Source of the DNA: Nostocales cyanobacterium HT-58-2
Lineage (GTDB): Bacteria; Cyanobacteriota; Cyanobacteriia; Cyanobacteriales; Nostocaceae
Assembly (NCBI GenBank): GCA_002163975.1
Contig: CP019636.1
Location: 4,041,001-4,105,000 of the forward strand
DNA length: 64,000 nucleotides
Direction: 5' to 3'
Shown here piece after piece: positions 8,936 through 17,178 of this stretch. Each line of letters starts with the position of its first letter. Position 1 is the stretch's first letter. The position numbers and the translations under genes are program-made. The notes under the pieces were generated by a model. It was given only the letters and a program-made list of their open reading frames with translations. It made no database searches and was not told the DNA's origin.

Positions 8936-9796
8936 TCAAAGTAGTCCCAACTCTTTGAGGCTGCGCCTAGTGATTTCAATTCGAGAAGCAGCAGCATCAG
9001 CACCTTCCATATCGATGTTGGTTGCGAAGAAATAGACATTCTTGTTCTGTTCCAAATATCCCACAAACCACCCAATCTCAGGGCTGACACTGTCTACCCA
9101 GCCTGTCTTTCCTCGCAGTACGTAATTGGGAGTCCGCTCAAAGACCATGATGTCTTTCACCAAATCCAGGGTACGTTGTGAGAAGGGTAAGTCTTTTCGA
9201 TAGAGCTTTTGCAGAAACTCAATTTCCTGTTTCGGCGTAATTTGTAGTGGTCCTTCTAACCAGAATCGGTCAATATTTTCTGGTGTGCCAATTTGGCGAT
9301 TTCCGTAGCCTACTTGATTGATGAACTTCTGCATTTGCTCGTGTCCAGCCTTACGAGCCAAAACTTGGTAGAACCAAATTGTGGAATCTTTGAAGCCTTG
9401 GCGAAGGTTGGTATCTTTGTTCCATGCGTCAAATTTGCGTTTAATACCGTCCCATGTCAAAACGCTGACATCATCGCGAATAACCCCAGTCTCCAATGCC
9501 ACAAGTGCATTCAAAATCTTAAATGTTGAACCAGGAAAGAAAGCCCTTGAGTTTCGAGGAGCGTTGTGTTCATAGAACTGATTGCGATTTTGGTCGTAAA
9601 TCAAAATTGACCCTTCAATGCCAAGTTCTCTAAAAGAACGTGCAAGGTCAATCTTATTTGCAGACACGCCTGAAGCTGGCTGAACTGACTGAGAGTAGGC
9701 AGGAATAGCCCTGAAACCAACAATGATGAGAAGTAAAATCAGGCTACTAATGATAATCAGGAGCGTAAGAGGCGATCGCCCAATTCGACGTATCAT
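8936..9796 (-). CDS. class D beta-lactamase-like serine hydrolase
   Basis: 286 residues from ATG 9796, which has AAGGAG just upstream; a start at 9871 would add 25 unconvincing residues. One N-terminal membrane/signal segment (~10-28, 'LLIIISSLILLLIIVGF'). Catalytic landmarks of class D enzymes: STFK (S90 nucleophile, K93, normally carboxylated), STI at 138-140 in the SxV position, YGN at 164-166, W179 of the omega-loop region, and KTG at 230-232. All key residues are present, so it should be an active penicillin-binding serine hydrolase of the OXA-like clade, exported or anchored in the periplasm. Hydrolysis of beta-lactams is likely but not certain. Confidence 0.85.
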   Translation of the reverse strand: MIRRIGRSPLTLLIIISSLILLLIIVGFRAIPAYSQSVQPASGVSANKIDLARSFRELGIEGSILIYDQNRNQFYEHNAPRNSRAFFPGSTFKILNALVALETGVIRDDVSVLTWDGIKRKFDAWNKDTNLRQGFKDSTIWFYQVLARKAGHEQMQKFINQVGYGNRQIGTPENIDRFWLEGPLQITPKQEIEFLQKLYRKDLPFSQRTLDLVKDIMVFERTPNYVLRGKTGWVDSVSPEIGWFVGYLEQNKNVYFFATNIDMEGADAAASRIEITRRSLKELGLL

Positions 9797-9916
9797 TTTT
9801 CTCCTTAGAAAACTTATTCTTTCATCACCAACACTGATACACCAGTGAGCTTGGTGGTTCCAGAAATTCAAGTTTTTGTCGGGGCAATTTTTTCTACTTG
9901 ACTGGAAGATAAAAAC

Positions 9917-10147
9917 TTAATCCTCGTACGACTCCAAAATTCCACTACGGATCATAAGTTGGGGCCAAATTATCAAAAAGAAACCCATCCATGTCAACAC
10001 GGGTACAGAGACAAGAATAGTCAACCAGACGGTCTTAAATATCACCCAGCTACCACTTATCAGCGTCACGCCTGTGAGAAGAATAGACCAAGGCTGACAC
10101 CACCACGGTTTGTATTTCCAAGGACTGGTAGGCTTTTGTTCAGACAT
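9917..10147 (-). CDS. small two-helix membrane protein (DUF6737-like)
   Basis: 76 residues: 'PWKYKPWWCQPWSILLTG' at the N-terminus, then two hydrophobic helices (~19-36 and ~40-62) and a short acidic tail. The tryptophan-rich motif followed by two helices is familiar from a small family conserved in cyanobacteria and plastids, which I recall as DUF6737; that name is from memory. No function is known. It lies between the beta-lactamase-like gene and murG on the same strand. Confidence 0.65.
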   Translation of the reverse strand: MSEQKPTSPWKYKPWWCQPWSILLTGVTLISGSWVIFKTVWLTILVSVPVLTWMGFFLIIWPQLMIRSGILESYED

Positions 10148-10209
10148 TTGAATGTTAAGGGTTCTATTTCTATCTACCTGAGAAAAGTTGTTTGCTAATA
10201 AGTATATTT

Positions 10210-11283
10210 TTACCTCTCCACCACCTCACGCACCAACTGTGCTAATTTTTCCGCACTGTCGGGAACAGCGATCGCCTTTGCTGCTTCCCCCATTTTTTGC
10301 AACTCTTGTGGATTTTGCAACAACTTCAAAACCTGGCTTTGCAAGACTTCCGTTGTCAACTCTGACTGCTTGAACGCGATCGCTGCATTCGCTTTTGTAA
10401 AAACTTCAGCATTATAAGTTTGATGGTCTTCTGCAGCAAAGGGATAAGGTATCAAAATTGCTGGTGTTCCGCACACTGCCATTTCTGTTAAACTGCCTGC
10501 ACCAGAACGAGTAATTGCCAAATTTGCTCGTTGCAACAATGCAGCCATATTATTGTAAAATTGTAAAGAAATATACTGGTGATGCTGCAAACTTTCAGCC
10601 TCTGGATCTCTATCGCCTGTCAAATGCACAATCCAAGCACCAGCATCAAACCAAGCATTGGCACATTGGCGCACCAGTTTGTTAATAGCAACTGCTCCCT
10701 GGCTACCACCAAAAACAACGATTAAAGGAACACCCGCAGGAATGGGTAAATCTAAAGATGCTTCAATTCCCTGTTCCAGAAATTGAGAACGCACCGGAGT
10801 ACTAGTATAAATTGTTTTGACGCGGGGCAAATACCCAGAAGCGACTTCAAAACCTACCGCCACCGCACTACACCAAGGTCCGAAAAAGCGAGTCACTTTA
10901 CCTGGCAAGGCGTTCGCTTCGTGGAGAATCACAGGTAAACCCAAAGAACGCGCTGCAATCACAGCAGGTGCAGCGATGTAGCCTCCCGTCGTGAACACTC
11001 CCTGAAATTTTCCTTGTCGTAAAAGTTTCCTGACTTCTAAAATTGAACGGATGAGTTTTAGCAAAATACGAAAGGACGAAATACCAAAACCTTGCTGAAA
11101 ACCCTCAACTGCAATAGTATTCAATCGATACTGCTTGGGAACCAGCTGAGTTTCCAATCGATTGGGCACACCAAGCCATTCGATTTGATAATCGCTCAAT
11201 TGTTCAGCCAGTGCGATCGCGGGAAACAAGTGTCCGCCAGTCCCACTAGCCGCTATCAGTAACCGTATAGGAGCGTGTACCAT
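10210..11283 (-). CDS. murG: UDP-GlcNAc:lipid I N-acetylglucosaminyltransferase
   Basis: 357 residues, standard length. MurG transfers GlcNAc from UDP-GlcNAc to lipid I, making lipid II for peptidoglycan at the cytoplasmic face of the membrane. Visible landmarks are the Gly-rich 'ASGTGGHLFPAIALAEQL' (~12-29), 'GVFTTGGYIAAPAV' (~93-106), 'LHEANALPGKVTRF' (~118-131), 'VVFGGSQGA' in the C-terminal Rossmann domain, and 'TRSGAGSLTEMAVCGTPAILIPYP' (UDP-GlcNAc site). No other mur genes lie alongside. HIP1 sites occur within the gene. Confidence 0.97.
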   Translation of the reverse strand: MVHAPIRLLIAASGTGGHLFPAIALAEQLSDYQIEWLGVPNRLETQLVPKQYRLNTIAVEGFQQGFGISSFRILLKLIRSILEVRKLLRQGKFQGVFTTGGYIAAPAVIAARSLGLPVILHEANALPGKVTRFFGPWCSAVAVGFEVASGYLPRVKTIYTSTPVRSQFLEQGIEASLDLPIPAGVPLIVVFGGSQGAVAINKLVRQCANAWFDAGAWIVHLTGDRDPEAESLQHHQYISLQFYNNMAALLQRANLAITRSGAGSLTEMAVCGTPAILIPYPFAAEDHQTYNAEVFTKANAAIAFKQSELTTEVLQSQVLKLLQNPQELQKMGEAAKAIAVPDSAEKLAQLVREVVER

Positions 11284-11368
11284 TAACTCTCCACCCTGTT
11301 AGCACTTAGCTTAACTTAAGATAAAACAATTTCCAGATCTTCTGTAGTCAAGTTGCCAATTATTACTT

Positions 11369-12181
11369 ATGCCAAATCTTCCTTCCTTTCTACACAAACG
11401 TCAAACACTGTTGCAATCTGGTCGCTTGCTCATTTGTTCCCTGCTAGCATTAGGTTTAGTAACGAGTTGGAAATGTGCCCAAGCCAGCACACCCCAGAAT
11501 GCACCTGCTGAAGTGAAAAATTTATTAACGCAAATTGATGCTGCAGCAAGCCAAGGTGATGTCAAAGGGGCAATGCAGTTCTACAGCCCCAATTTCACGA
11601 CTGGCGATGGCTTAACCCGTCCGAACCTAGAAAAAGCTTTAACTGCACTTTGGCAGCGATATCCCCAATTAAAATACAGCACGCAGTTACAATCTTGGAA
11701 ATCAGAAGGTAATGCCATTGTCGCCGAGACAGTCACCAATATAACTGGTGTCCCTTCCACTAGCAGAGATAACACTGTTTTGAATGCGACAATTAAGTCC
11801 CGCCAGCGCGTCGTTGGAGGCAAAATTATCCGCCAAGACATTTTGGCTGAACGCACTCAATTGACTTCCGGTGCCAAGCCACCTAAAGTAGAGTTCAAAT
11901 TACCCCAGCAGGTAAAAGTTGGTCAGCAGTTCAGTCTTGACGCAATTGTTCAAGAGCCTCTTGGTGATGACTATCTATTAGGAGCAGCGTTAGAAGAACC
12001 GATTAAACCAGATAAATTTTTAGCTCCCACATCTGTGGACTTAGAATTACTTTCATCTGGTGGAATTTTTAAAGTTGGACGCGCACCAGCTGTTCCTGGT
12101 AGTCAATGGATTTCCGCTGTGATTATGCGGGGAGATGGTATGGTCATGGTAACTCAGCGGATGCAGGTCGTGAAAAACTAG
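11369..12181 (+). CDS. secreted NTF2-like protein
   Basis: 270 residues. A cleavable signal peptide is evident (positive start 'HKRQTLLQSGR', hydrophobic 'LLICSLLALGLVTSW', then 'CAQAS'); the Cys near residue 36 could even make it a lipoprotein. Residues ~45-165 show an NTF2/SnoaL-like fold ('VKNLLTQIDAAASQGDVKGAMQFYSPNF', 'AIVAETVTNITG'). The C-terminal ~100 residues form a separate beta-rich domain ('PQQVKVGQQFSLDAIVQEPLG'). The role is unknown; it is probably periplasmic. It is divergent from murG and followed by a tandem repeat array. Confidence 0.65.
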   Translation: MPNLPSFLHKRQTLLQSGRLLICSLLALGLVTSWKCAQASTPQNAPAEVKNLLTQIDAAASQGDVKGAMQFYSPNFTTGDGLTRPNLEKALTALWQRYPQLKYSTQLQSWKSEGNAIVAETVTNITGVPSTSRDNTVLNATIKSRQRVVGGKIIRQDILAERTQLTSGAKPPKVEFKLPQQVKVGQQFSLDAIVQEPLGDDYLLGAALEEPIKPDKFLAPTSVDLELLSSGGIFKVGRAPAVPGSQWISAVIMRGDGMVMVTQRMQVVKN

Positions 12182-12219
12182 TTGATGAGTCATGAGTCAT
12201 TAGTTGTGAAGAAATCGCT

Positions 12220-12296
12220 CTTGACTCTTGACCCTTGACTTTTGACTCTTGACTTTTGACTCTTGACCCTTGACCCTTGACTCTTGACCCTTGACT
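12220..12296 (+). repeat. heptanucleotide tandem array (STRR), 11 units
   Basis: 77 bases read as eleven head-to-tail 7-mers of the form (C/T)TTGAC(T/C). This is the short tandemly repeated repetitive (STRR) type known from Nostocales. The array ends four bases before the ATG of the following SDR gene, so it replaces the usual ribosome-site region. Confidence 0.95.
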
Positions 12297-12300
12297 AAAA

Positions 12301-13074
12301 ATGCTTTCTGTACAAAATCAAACTGTTTTGATTACTGGTGCAAGCAGTGGTATTGGTGCTGCTTGTGCTAAAGTCTTCGCCAGTGCAGGTGCAAAACTTA
12401 TTTTAGCTGCACGACGGTTAGAACGCTTGCAGGAGTTGGCAGATGAACTGAGCAAAAACTTTACAACTGACATTCATTTGTTACAACTAGATGTGCGCGA
12501 TCGCGCTGCTGTCGAATCTGCTATCTCCAGCCTACCGCCCTCCTGGTCTCTTATTGATATTTTAATCAACAATGCGGGTCTTAGTCGCGGTTTAGACAAA
12601 CTCCACGAAGGCGACTTCCAAGACTGGGAAGAAATGATTGATACCAATATCAAAGGTTTACTTTACCTGACTCGCTATGTTGTTCCAGGGATGGTGAAAC
12701 GCGATCACGGTCATGTCGTCAACATTGGTTCCATTGCCGGACATCAAACATATCCTGGGGGTAATGTCTATTGTGGCACCAAAGCCGCAGTCAGAGCTAT
12801 TTCCGAAGGATTGAAACAAGATCTGTTAGGAACCCCCATCCGTGTCAGTTCTGTTGATCCTGGCATGGTGGAAACAGAATTTAGCGAAGTGCGCTTTCAT
12901 GGCGACAGCGATCGCGCTCAAAAAGTTTACCAAGGACTTAAGCCCCTAACTCCAGATGATATTGCCGATGTTATATTTTTCTGCGTGACGCGACCAAGCC
13001 ATGTCAATATCAACGAAGTTGTACTTATGCCAGTTGACCAAGCTAGCACAACCCTGGTGAATCGGCGAAATTAA
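12301..13074 (+). CDS. SDR oxidoreductase, YdfG-like
   Basis: 257 residues. A classical short-chain dehydrogenase: cofactor motif TGASSGIG (residues 12-19), 'AARRLERL' suggesting NADP(H) preference, 'LINNAG' after strand 4, catalytic Ser in 'NIGSIAGHQ' and YCGTK for the YxxxK pair. Length and 'SSVDPGMVETEFSEVRFHGD' resemble the serine/3-hydroxypropionate dehydrogenase (YdfG) group. The start is ATG 12301, which directly follows the heptamer array with no recognisable Shine-Dalgarno site; translation may be leaderless-like or depend on the repeat. Substrate not determinable. Confidence 0.88.
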   Translation: MLSVQNQTVLITGASSGIGAACAKVFASAGAKLILAARRLERLQELADELSKNFTTDIHLLQLDVRDRAAVESAISSLPPSWSLIDILINNAGLSRGLDKLHEGDFQDWEEMIDTNIKGLLYLTRYVVPGMVKRDHGHVVNIGSIAGHQTYPGGNVYCGTKAAVRAISEGLKQDLLGTPIRVSSVDPGMVETEFSEVRFHGDSDRAQKVYQGLKPLTPDDIADVIFFCVTRPSHVNINEVVLMPVDQASTTLVNRRN

Positions 13075-13164
13075 GTATCCCTAGAAAACCGCATATTGGG
13101 CTAGCTTCTTGCCGAACAGCTACGAGGCGATCATATTTTTTTGCAAACTTATTGCAACTCATAC

Positions 13165-13179
13165 TCATAACGACTATGA
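13165..13179. promoter_or_regulatory. 15-bp palindrome upstream of ZIP gene
   Basis: TCATA-ACGAC-TATGA is a perfect 5-bp dyad with a 5-bp centre, 36 bases before the ZIP transporter start. It sits where an operator would, but it does not match the Zur consensus I know for cyanobacteria. Low confidence. Confidence 0.25.
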
Positions 13180-13214
13180 TTTAATTCAGATAGATTAAAT
13201 CAAGAACCCCACGT

Positions 13215-13988
13215 ATGCAAAGCCTTGTTATCGGTGTAGTTGCCAGTTTAGGTGCAGGACTTGCAACAGTTCTCGGTGCCTTGCCGATTTTACTACCAAT
13301 CAATCTGACACAGCGAACACAAGGAATCATGCTGGGGTTTGGTGGGGGAGTGATGTTGGCAGCAACATCGTTTTCGTTGATTGTACCCGGTACAGAAGCA
13401 GCGATCGCTCAAGGAGCATCTAAAGGAAGCGCGGCTTTAATCCTTGTGGCGGGTATTTTGCTAGGCGGACTATTTTTGCAACTTGCACATCGATTTATGC
13501 CACACGAACACTTTTTTAAAGAAGAAGAAAGCGTTCGTGGCAATAACCTCAAGCGAATTTGGCTTTTTATTGCCGCAATTACTATTCACAACTTCCCTGA
13601 AGGATTGGCAGTGGGAGTGAATTTTGGCAATAATAATATTACCGATGGAATTCCTGTGGCTTTGGGTATTGGTTTGCAAAATATTCCAGAGGGTTTAGTC
13701 GTCGCCTTATCTTTGGTAGCTGAGAAATATTCAGCAGGTTATGCTTTGTGGATTTCGCTGCTAACGGGTTTAGTGGAACCAATTGGCGGTTTAATTGGTG
13801 CTGGTGTTGTGAGTATTGCAAATTTTATATTGCCATGGGCAATGGCATTTGCAGCAGGAGCAATGTTGTTTGTTATTAGTGATGAAATTATTCCCGAATC
13901 TCATCGTAAAGGGCTGGAGAAAGAAGGAACCATTGGTGTTATGTTTGGCTTTGTCGTCATGATGTTTTTAGATATTGCTTTAGGTTAA
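13215..13988 (+). CDS. ZIP family divalent metal transporter
   Basis: 257 residues with about eight hydrophobic segments. The metal path motifs are HNFPEG in one helix (~121-126) and QNIPEG in the next (~154-159), as in ZIP/ZupT carriers, and a short His-containing loop ('HRFMPHEH', ~92-99) precedes them. ZIP proteins import Zn(II), Fe(II) or related ions down their gradient. The closest bacterial group is the ZIP proteins of about 250-270 residues. It stands alone, with a possible operator 36 bases upstream. The metal specificity cannot be read from sequence. Confidence 0.9.
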   Translation: MQSLVIGVVASLGAGLATVLGALPILLPINLTQRTQGIMLGFGGGVMLAATSFSLIVPGTEAAIAQGASKGSAALILVAGILLGGLFLQLAHRFMPHEHFFKEEESVRGNNLKRIWLFIAAITIHNFPEGLAVGVNFGNNNITDGIPVALGIGLQNIPEGLVVALSLVAEKYSAGYALWISLLTGLVEPIGGLIGAGVVSIANFILPWAMAFAAGAMLFVISDEIIPESHRKGLEKEGTIGVMFGFVVMMFLDIALG

Positions 13989-14103
13989 TTCAATAGTAGT
14001 TAGTACGTAGTTAGTACTTGGTTATTAGAAGATATGACTAACTACTATCCGGTGATTGCCATTCATTATCCATGGTTCTTTCTCCAATAAAAAGGAGGAA
14101 ACT

Positions 14104-14499
14104 ATGAACTTCATTCGCTTTGAACACATTAACGTTTCTTGCAAAAATATTGATGAAACCAAAAAGTTTTATCAAACCCTATTTCCTGATTGGTATGTCC
14201 GTGCTGAAGGTGTCTTTAATGGAAGACGCTGGATACATTTGGGAAATAATCAATTTTATCTTGCCCTCAATCATGAACCTGGCCAAGAGCGCTTACACAT
14301 TCTCTATGAAAACATTGGCATAAACCATGTTGGTTTTGTCATTAAAGATGGTGAAGCTATGAAAAAATTGCTCAAAACTGAAAATATTGAATATTACACA
14401 ATGACAGCGCCTGAAACAAAACACAGAATTTATGTCAATGATCCAGATGGAAATGAAATTGAGTTAGTTGAATATAACCCTGAGTACGCATTGAAATAA
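14104..14499 (+). CDS. VOC family protein
   Basis: 131 residues. It opens 'IRFEHINVSCKNIDETKKFYQTLFPDW', has 'INHVGFVIKDGEAM' in the middle, and ends 'YVNDPDGNEIELVEY', a full glyoxalase-type beta-alpha-beta-beta-beta fold with His and terminal Glu metal ligands. ATG 14104 is preceded by AAGGAGG at 14092-14098, an unusually strong ribosome site for this window, so I prefer it to the upstream in-frame 14056. It is probably co-transcribed with the SDR gene that begins 71 bases downstream. Substrate unknown. Confidence 0.85.
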   Translation: MNFIRFEHINVSCKNIDETKKFYQTLFPDWYVRAEGVFNGRRWIHLGNNQFYLALNHEPGQERLHILYENIGINHVGFVIKDGEAMKKLLKTENIEYYTMTAPETKHRIYVNDPDGNEIELVEYNPEYALK

Positions 14500-14570
14500 T
14501 TGCTCATTAGTTCATAAAGAGAAATGGCTAATGATTGCAACTGAATAACTTAGTAACGGCAGAAGAAACT

Positions 14571-15287
14571 ATGAGTACAACACAGAAAGTTGCAGTTATC
14601 ACAGGTGCAAATCGTGGTTTGGGATTTGAAGCTTCTCGTCAGTTGGCTAAAAAAGGATTTCTGGTAATTCTCACTAGTCGAGATGAAGCCAAAGGCAAAG
14701 CTGCTGCAGAAAAGTTACAAGCTGAAGGCTTAAATGTCATTTTTTATCCCCTTGATGTCACCAATCACGAAAGCAGCCAACAATTAGCTGAATTTATTCG
14801 TCAGCAGTTTGGTAAGCTCGATGTCTTAATCAATAACGCCGCCATTTATATCGATTCTCAAGCTAATGGAAACAGCGTATTTGATGCCAAAGTAGACACT
14901 TTGCGTCAGACAATGGAAACAAATGTTTATGGTGTTTTGCAAGTGACTCAGGCATTGATTCCGTTAATGAGGAAACAAAATTATGGACGCATAGTGAATG
15001 TTTCATCAGGTGCGGGACAACTGCATGATATGGGAAGTGGTATACCTGCATATCGAATTTCTAAAACTGCTTTGAATGCTTTAACGCGGATTTTTGCAAC
15101 CGAATTACAAGGCACAAACATATTAGTGAATTCTGTTTGTCCAGGTTGGGTGAAAACCGATATGGGTGGTTCCGACGCACCCCGTACCCCAGAAGAAGGA
15201 GTTGATACGATTGTATGGTTGGCAACTCTTCCTGATGGAGGTGCAACAGGTGAATTTTTCCGCGATCGCCAACTCATTGATTGGTAG
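14571..15287 (+). CDS. SDR oxidoreductase, carbonyl-reductase-like
   Basis: 238 residues from ATG 14571; the earlier in-frame ATG-like start at 14535 adds 12 residues ahead of the conserved fold. Motifs: TGANRGLG cofactor site (~10-17), 'SRDEAKGKAAAEKL' (NADP preference), 'LINNAAIY', catalytic Ser in 'NVSSGAGQL', YRISK (YxxxK), and 'CPGWVKTDMGG'. The TGANRGxG...PGWVxTDMGG combination is typical of plant/bacterial carbonyl-reductase-like SDRs that reduce aldehydes and ketones, including reactive carbonyls. Together with the VOC gene it may form a small detoxification pair; that is inference. Confidence 0.85.
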   Translation: MSTTQKVAVITGANRGLGFEASRQLAKKGFLVILTSRDEAKGKAAAEKLQAEGLNVIFYPLDVTNHESSQQLAEFIRQQFGKLDVLINNAAIYIDSQANGNSVFDAKVDTLRQTMETNVYGVLQVTQALIPLMRKQNYGRIVNVSSGAGQLHDMGSGIPAYRISKTALNALTRIFATELQGTNILVNSVCPGWVKTDMGGSDAPRTPEEGVDTIVWLATLPDGGATGEFFRDRQLIDW

Positions 15288-15422
15288 TTTTTATTAAATA
15301 AAAAATGGGGATGTAGAAAATGAAGAAATTACCAATTGAATAGCCCCATTTTTACTCATTCAAAAGGCATTAGAAGTTATGAAAATGGCGGTTTTCTTAA
15401 CTTCACTAAATGTAAAGTCAAT

Positions 15423-15533
15423 GTAGTGGCGCGACACAGCTAAATTAGTGCATTAGATTAGTAGTCAACTTCTGTGCTAAAGCACTACTACGAGATTTTT
15501 CTATCGCATCATTTTAGTCGTGTCACGCCAGTA
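15423..15533. repeat. MITE-like element with ~34-bp imperfect inverted ends
   Basis: The left end begins TAGTGGCGCGACACAGCTAA and the right end, reverse-complemented, begins TACTGGCGTGACACGACTAA; similarity continues for roughly 34 bases. It encodes no protein and would fold into one long hairpin. Non-autonomous (MITE) origin is inferred from structure alone. Confidence 0.6.
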
Positions 15534-15610
15534 GGGTGCGTTACGGCTGACGCCTAACGCACCGAAACCCTGATTTTGAGTGCGTTACGCTGTCGCTAAC
15601 GCACGCTACT
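15531..15610. repeat. nested palindromic repeat, GTGCGTTA family
   Basis: Two hairpins in a row: GGTGCGTTA pairs with TAACGCACC, then TGCGTTA pairs with TAACGCA. The whole is closed by outer arms GTAGGGTGCG and CGCACGCTAC. Related units are at 30949-31026 and 59556-59580. Confidence 0.8.
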
Positions 15611-15658
15611 TAAAATTTATTTACATAATTATCTTTTTTTGTGCCTACTTACTAACTA

Positions 15659-16144
15659 CTATCCATGACTGATGGCTAATTCCACTGCTTCCGGACAAGG
15701 AAATGGTTTGTTAAAAGAGAAGGCATACAAGGTAGAACCATAACTTCGCAAATGTTCTAACCGTTCTTTTGCTTCTGCAACTGTGGGAAACTGTCCTGCG
15801 GGAATCCACCACAACGCTAAGATAGGCTGATCAACTTTTTCAAACCAATGACGGCGATCGCGTATCATACCTGCGTGAGCACTCCGATAGACGTAATTTG
15901 ACAAAGCTTCCACTGACTTCCAAACAGTCAAAGTGATTAAAATTCTGTCATCGTCAAAAGCACGGATGCTAGTGGCATCTTCTGCACCTTCACTCCGCAA
16001 TCGCCAGACAAAACCAGGATCAGCGTCAGCGATCGCATTAATGCTTCTGATTTGAGCAACAAAGTCTGCCATTTCTGGAGCATCTAATGGCGCACGCAAG
16101 GTAGCTATATTAACCTGAGCAAGATGATACTGATCTGTATTCAT
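15659..16144 (-). CDS. DUF3291 family protein
   Basis: 161 residues. It matches the DUF3291 pattern, a dimeric alpha-beta barrel fold related to antibiotic monooxygenase (ABM) proteins: 'HLAQVNIATLRAPLDAPEMADFV' at the start, 'INAIADADPGFVWRL' (~34-48), 'LITLTVWKSVEAL' (~70-82) and 'RRHWFEKV' (~97-104), ending with 'LALWWIPAG'. Some relatives act as small monooxygenases or haem-binding proteins; function here is unknown. Single gene. Confidence 0.85.
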   Translation of the reverse strand: MNTDQYHLAQVNIATLRAPLDAPEMADFVAQIRSINAIADADPGFVWRLRSEGAEDATSIRAFDDDRILITLTVWKSVEALSNYVYRSAHAGMIRDRRHWFEKVDQPILALWWIPAGQFPTVAEAKERLEHLRSYGSTLYAFSFNKPFPCPEAVELAISHG

Positions 16145-16440
16145 AGGTTGGGTTGCATCATTTAGTAGATGCTCTAAAATGCTTTCTCTATTACTTTACC
16201 CATGAGTCATCTATCTAAATTAGTGGCTTAGATAACCAAAAGATGTATCTTTAGAAAACGTAATTATTGATACAGTAAAACTGTTGGTGAATGTTTATTC
16301 TAACCAAACCCTTTACTTTTAAAATTCTGGTGGAGCTTTCTGTCTAAAGAACCACCAGAACTCAGCTAGGAAACTCTATCGTGCGTTTCTTAAGAGACAG
16401 CTTGTGGTAAGTTTACCAAAAGCAGCGTTGAGCTTTTCGT

Positions 16441-17178
16441 TTAACTTTGTAAGTTTGTCAATGAATGATTGGGGTTAGGCAATGTTTTGTTAACTGTCTC
16501 AACCCCAAATAGCTCCTCTAATAATTCGTCTGCTTGCTCTAAAGAGTGCAATACTCTGTAAGCCAAACTTTTTGTCTGAGCAGATGGCTGTTCTAAATCT
16601 GGAATCATAATAGGACACATTCGGGCTGATGAGGCTCCTTCAATACCAACACATGAGTCCTCAAAAACCACACACTCATGAGGAGCAACATGAATTCTAC
16701 GACTAACTTCTAGAAAAATATCAGGGGCAGGTTTACCATAGGTGACATCTTCACTCGTGACAATTGTGGCAAAGTATTGATCAATCCTCGCGCTAGTCAA
16801 ACGTCGAATCGTTCTGATGAAAGAGGTTCCGGTTGCTAATCCAAGAATGACTCCAAGCCCACTTAATTGATTCAACAATTTTAATACACCTGGTTTCATA
16901 GGAAGACCTTCTTTCATTTCTCGCTCATCGCCGATTTCAATACGTTCCAATGTCACGGACTCAAAAGGAAAGCTTTCGCCATATCTTGTTTTTAGAAATT
17001 TTTCCCGCCATGACAAGTCTCTACCTATAAACTCTTTGTATAAGTTGTTGAATAAATCGTGGCTCATTGTATAGCCATGATTTTCTAAAGCTTTCTTCCA
17101 AGCCCATCGAGCAATGCTTTCTGTATCAAAAAGCAGACCATCCATATCAAAAATGGCAGCTTTGAAATATTGAGACAT
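16441..17178 (-). CDS. HAD hydrolase, beta-phosphoglucomutase-like
   Basis: 245 residues. HAD motif I is 'FDMDGLLFDTE' (D10 and D12 catalytic), motif II is in 'LGLATGTS', motif III is 'YGKPAPDIF', and motif IV is 'VVFEDSCVGIEGA'. The helical cap between motif I and II marks subclass IA. This layout is shared by beta-phosphoglucomutase, sugar-phosphate phosphatases such as YniC, and pseudouridine-5'-phosphatases, so the substrate is probably a phosphorylated sugar or nucleoside. A 30-residue polar tail is extra. Single gene. Confidence 0.88.
   Translation of the reverse strand: MSQYFKAAIFDMDGLLFDTESIARWAWKKALENHGYTMSHDLFNNLYKEFIGRDLSWREKFLKTRYGESFPFESVTLERIEIGDEREMKEGLPMKPGVLKLLNQLSGLGVILGLATGTSFIRTIRRLTSARIDQYFATIVTSEDVTYGKPAPDIFLEVSRRIHVAPHECVVFEDSCVGIEGASSARMCPIMIPDLEQPSAQTKSLAYRVLHSLEQADELLEELFGVETVNKTLPNPNHSLTNLQS

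Larger units (their letters stand above)
15288..15658. other. repeat-bearing intergenic region 15288-15658
   Basis: No gene seen. The region holds a MITE-like element with terminal inverted repeats and an adjacent palindromic repeat, both annotated separately. Confidence 0.8.

Noticed and set aside
8936..9871. Penicillin-binding protein rather than beta-lactamase
   Set aside because: STFK with YGN, W and KTG spacing fits class D; no transpeptidase-sized domain or transglycosylase part is present.
12220..12296. Heptamer array considered as a CRISPR array
   Set aside because: Units are contiguous 7-mers with no spacers; no cas genes in the window.
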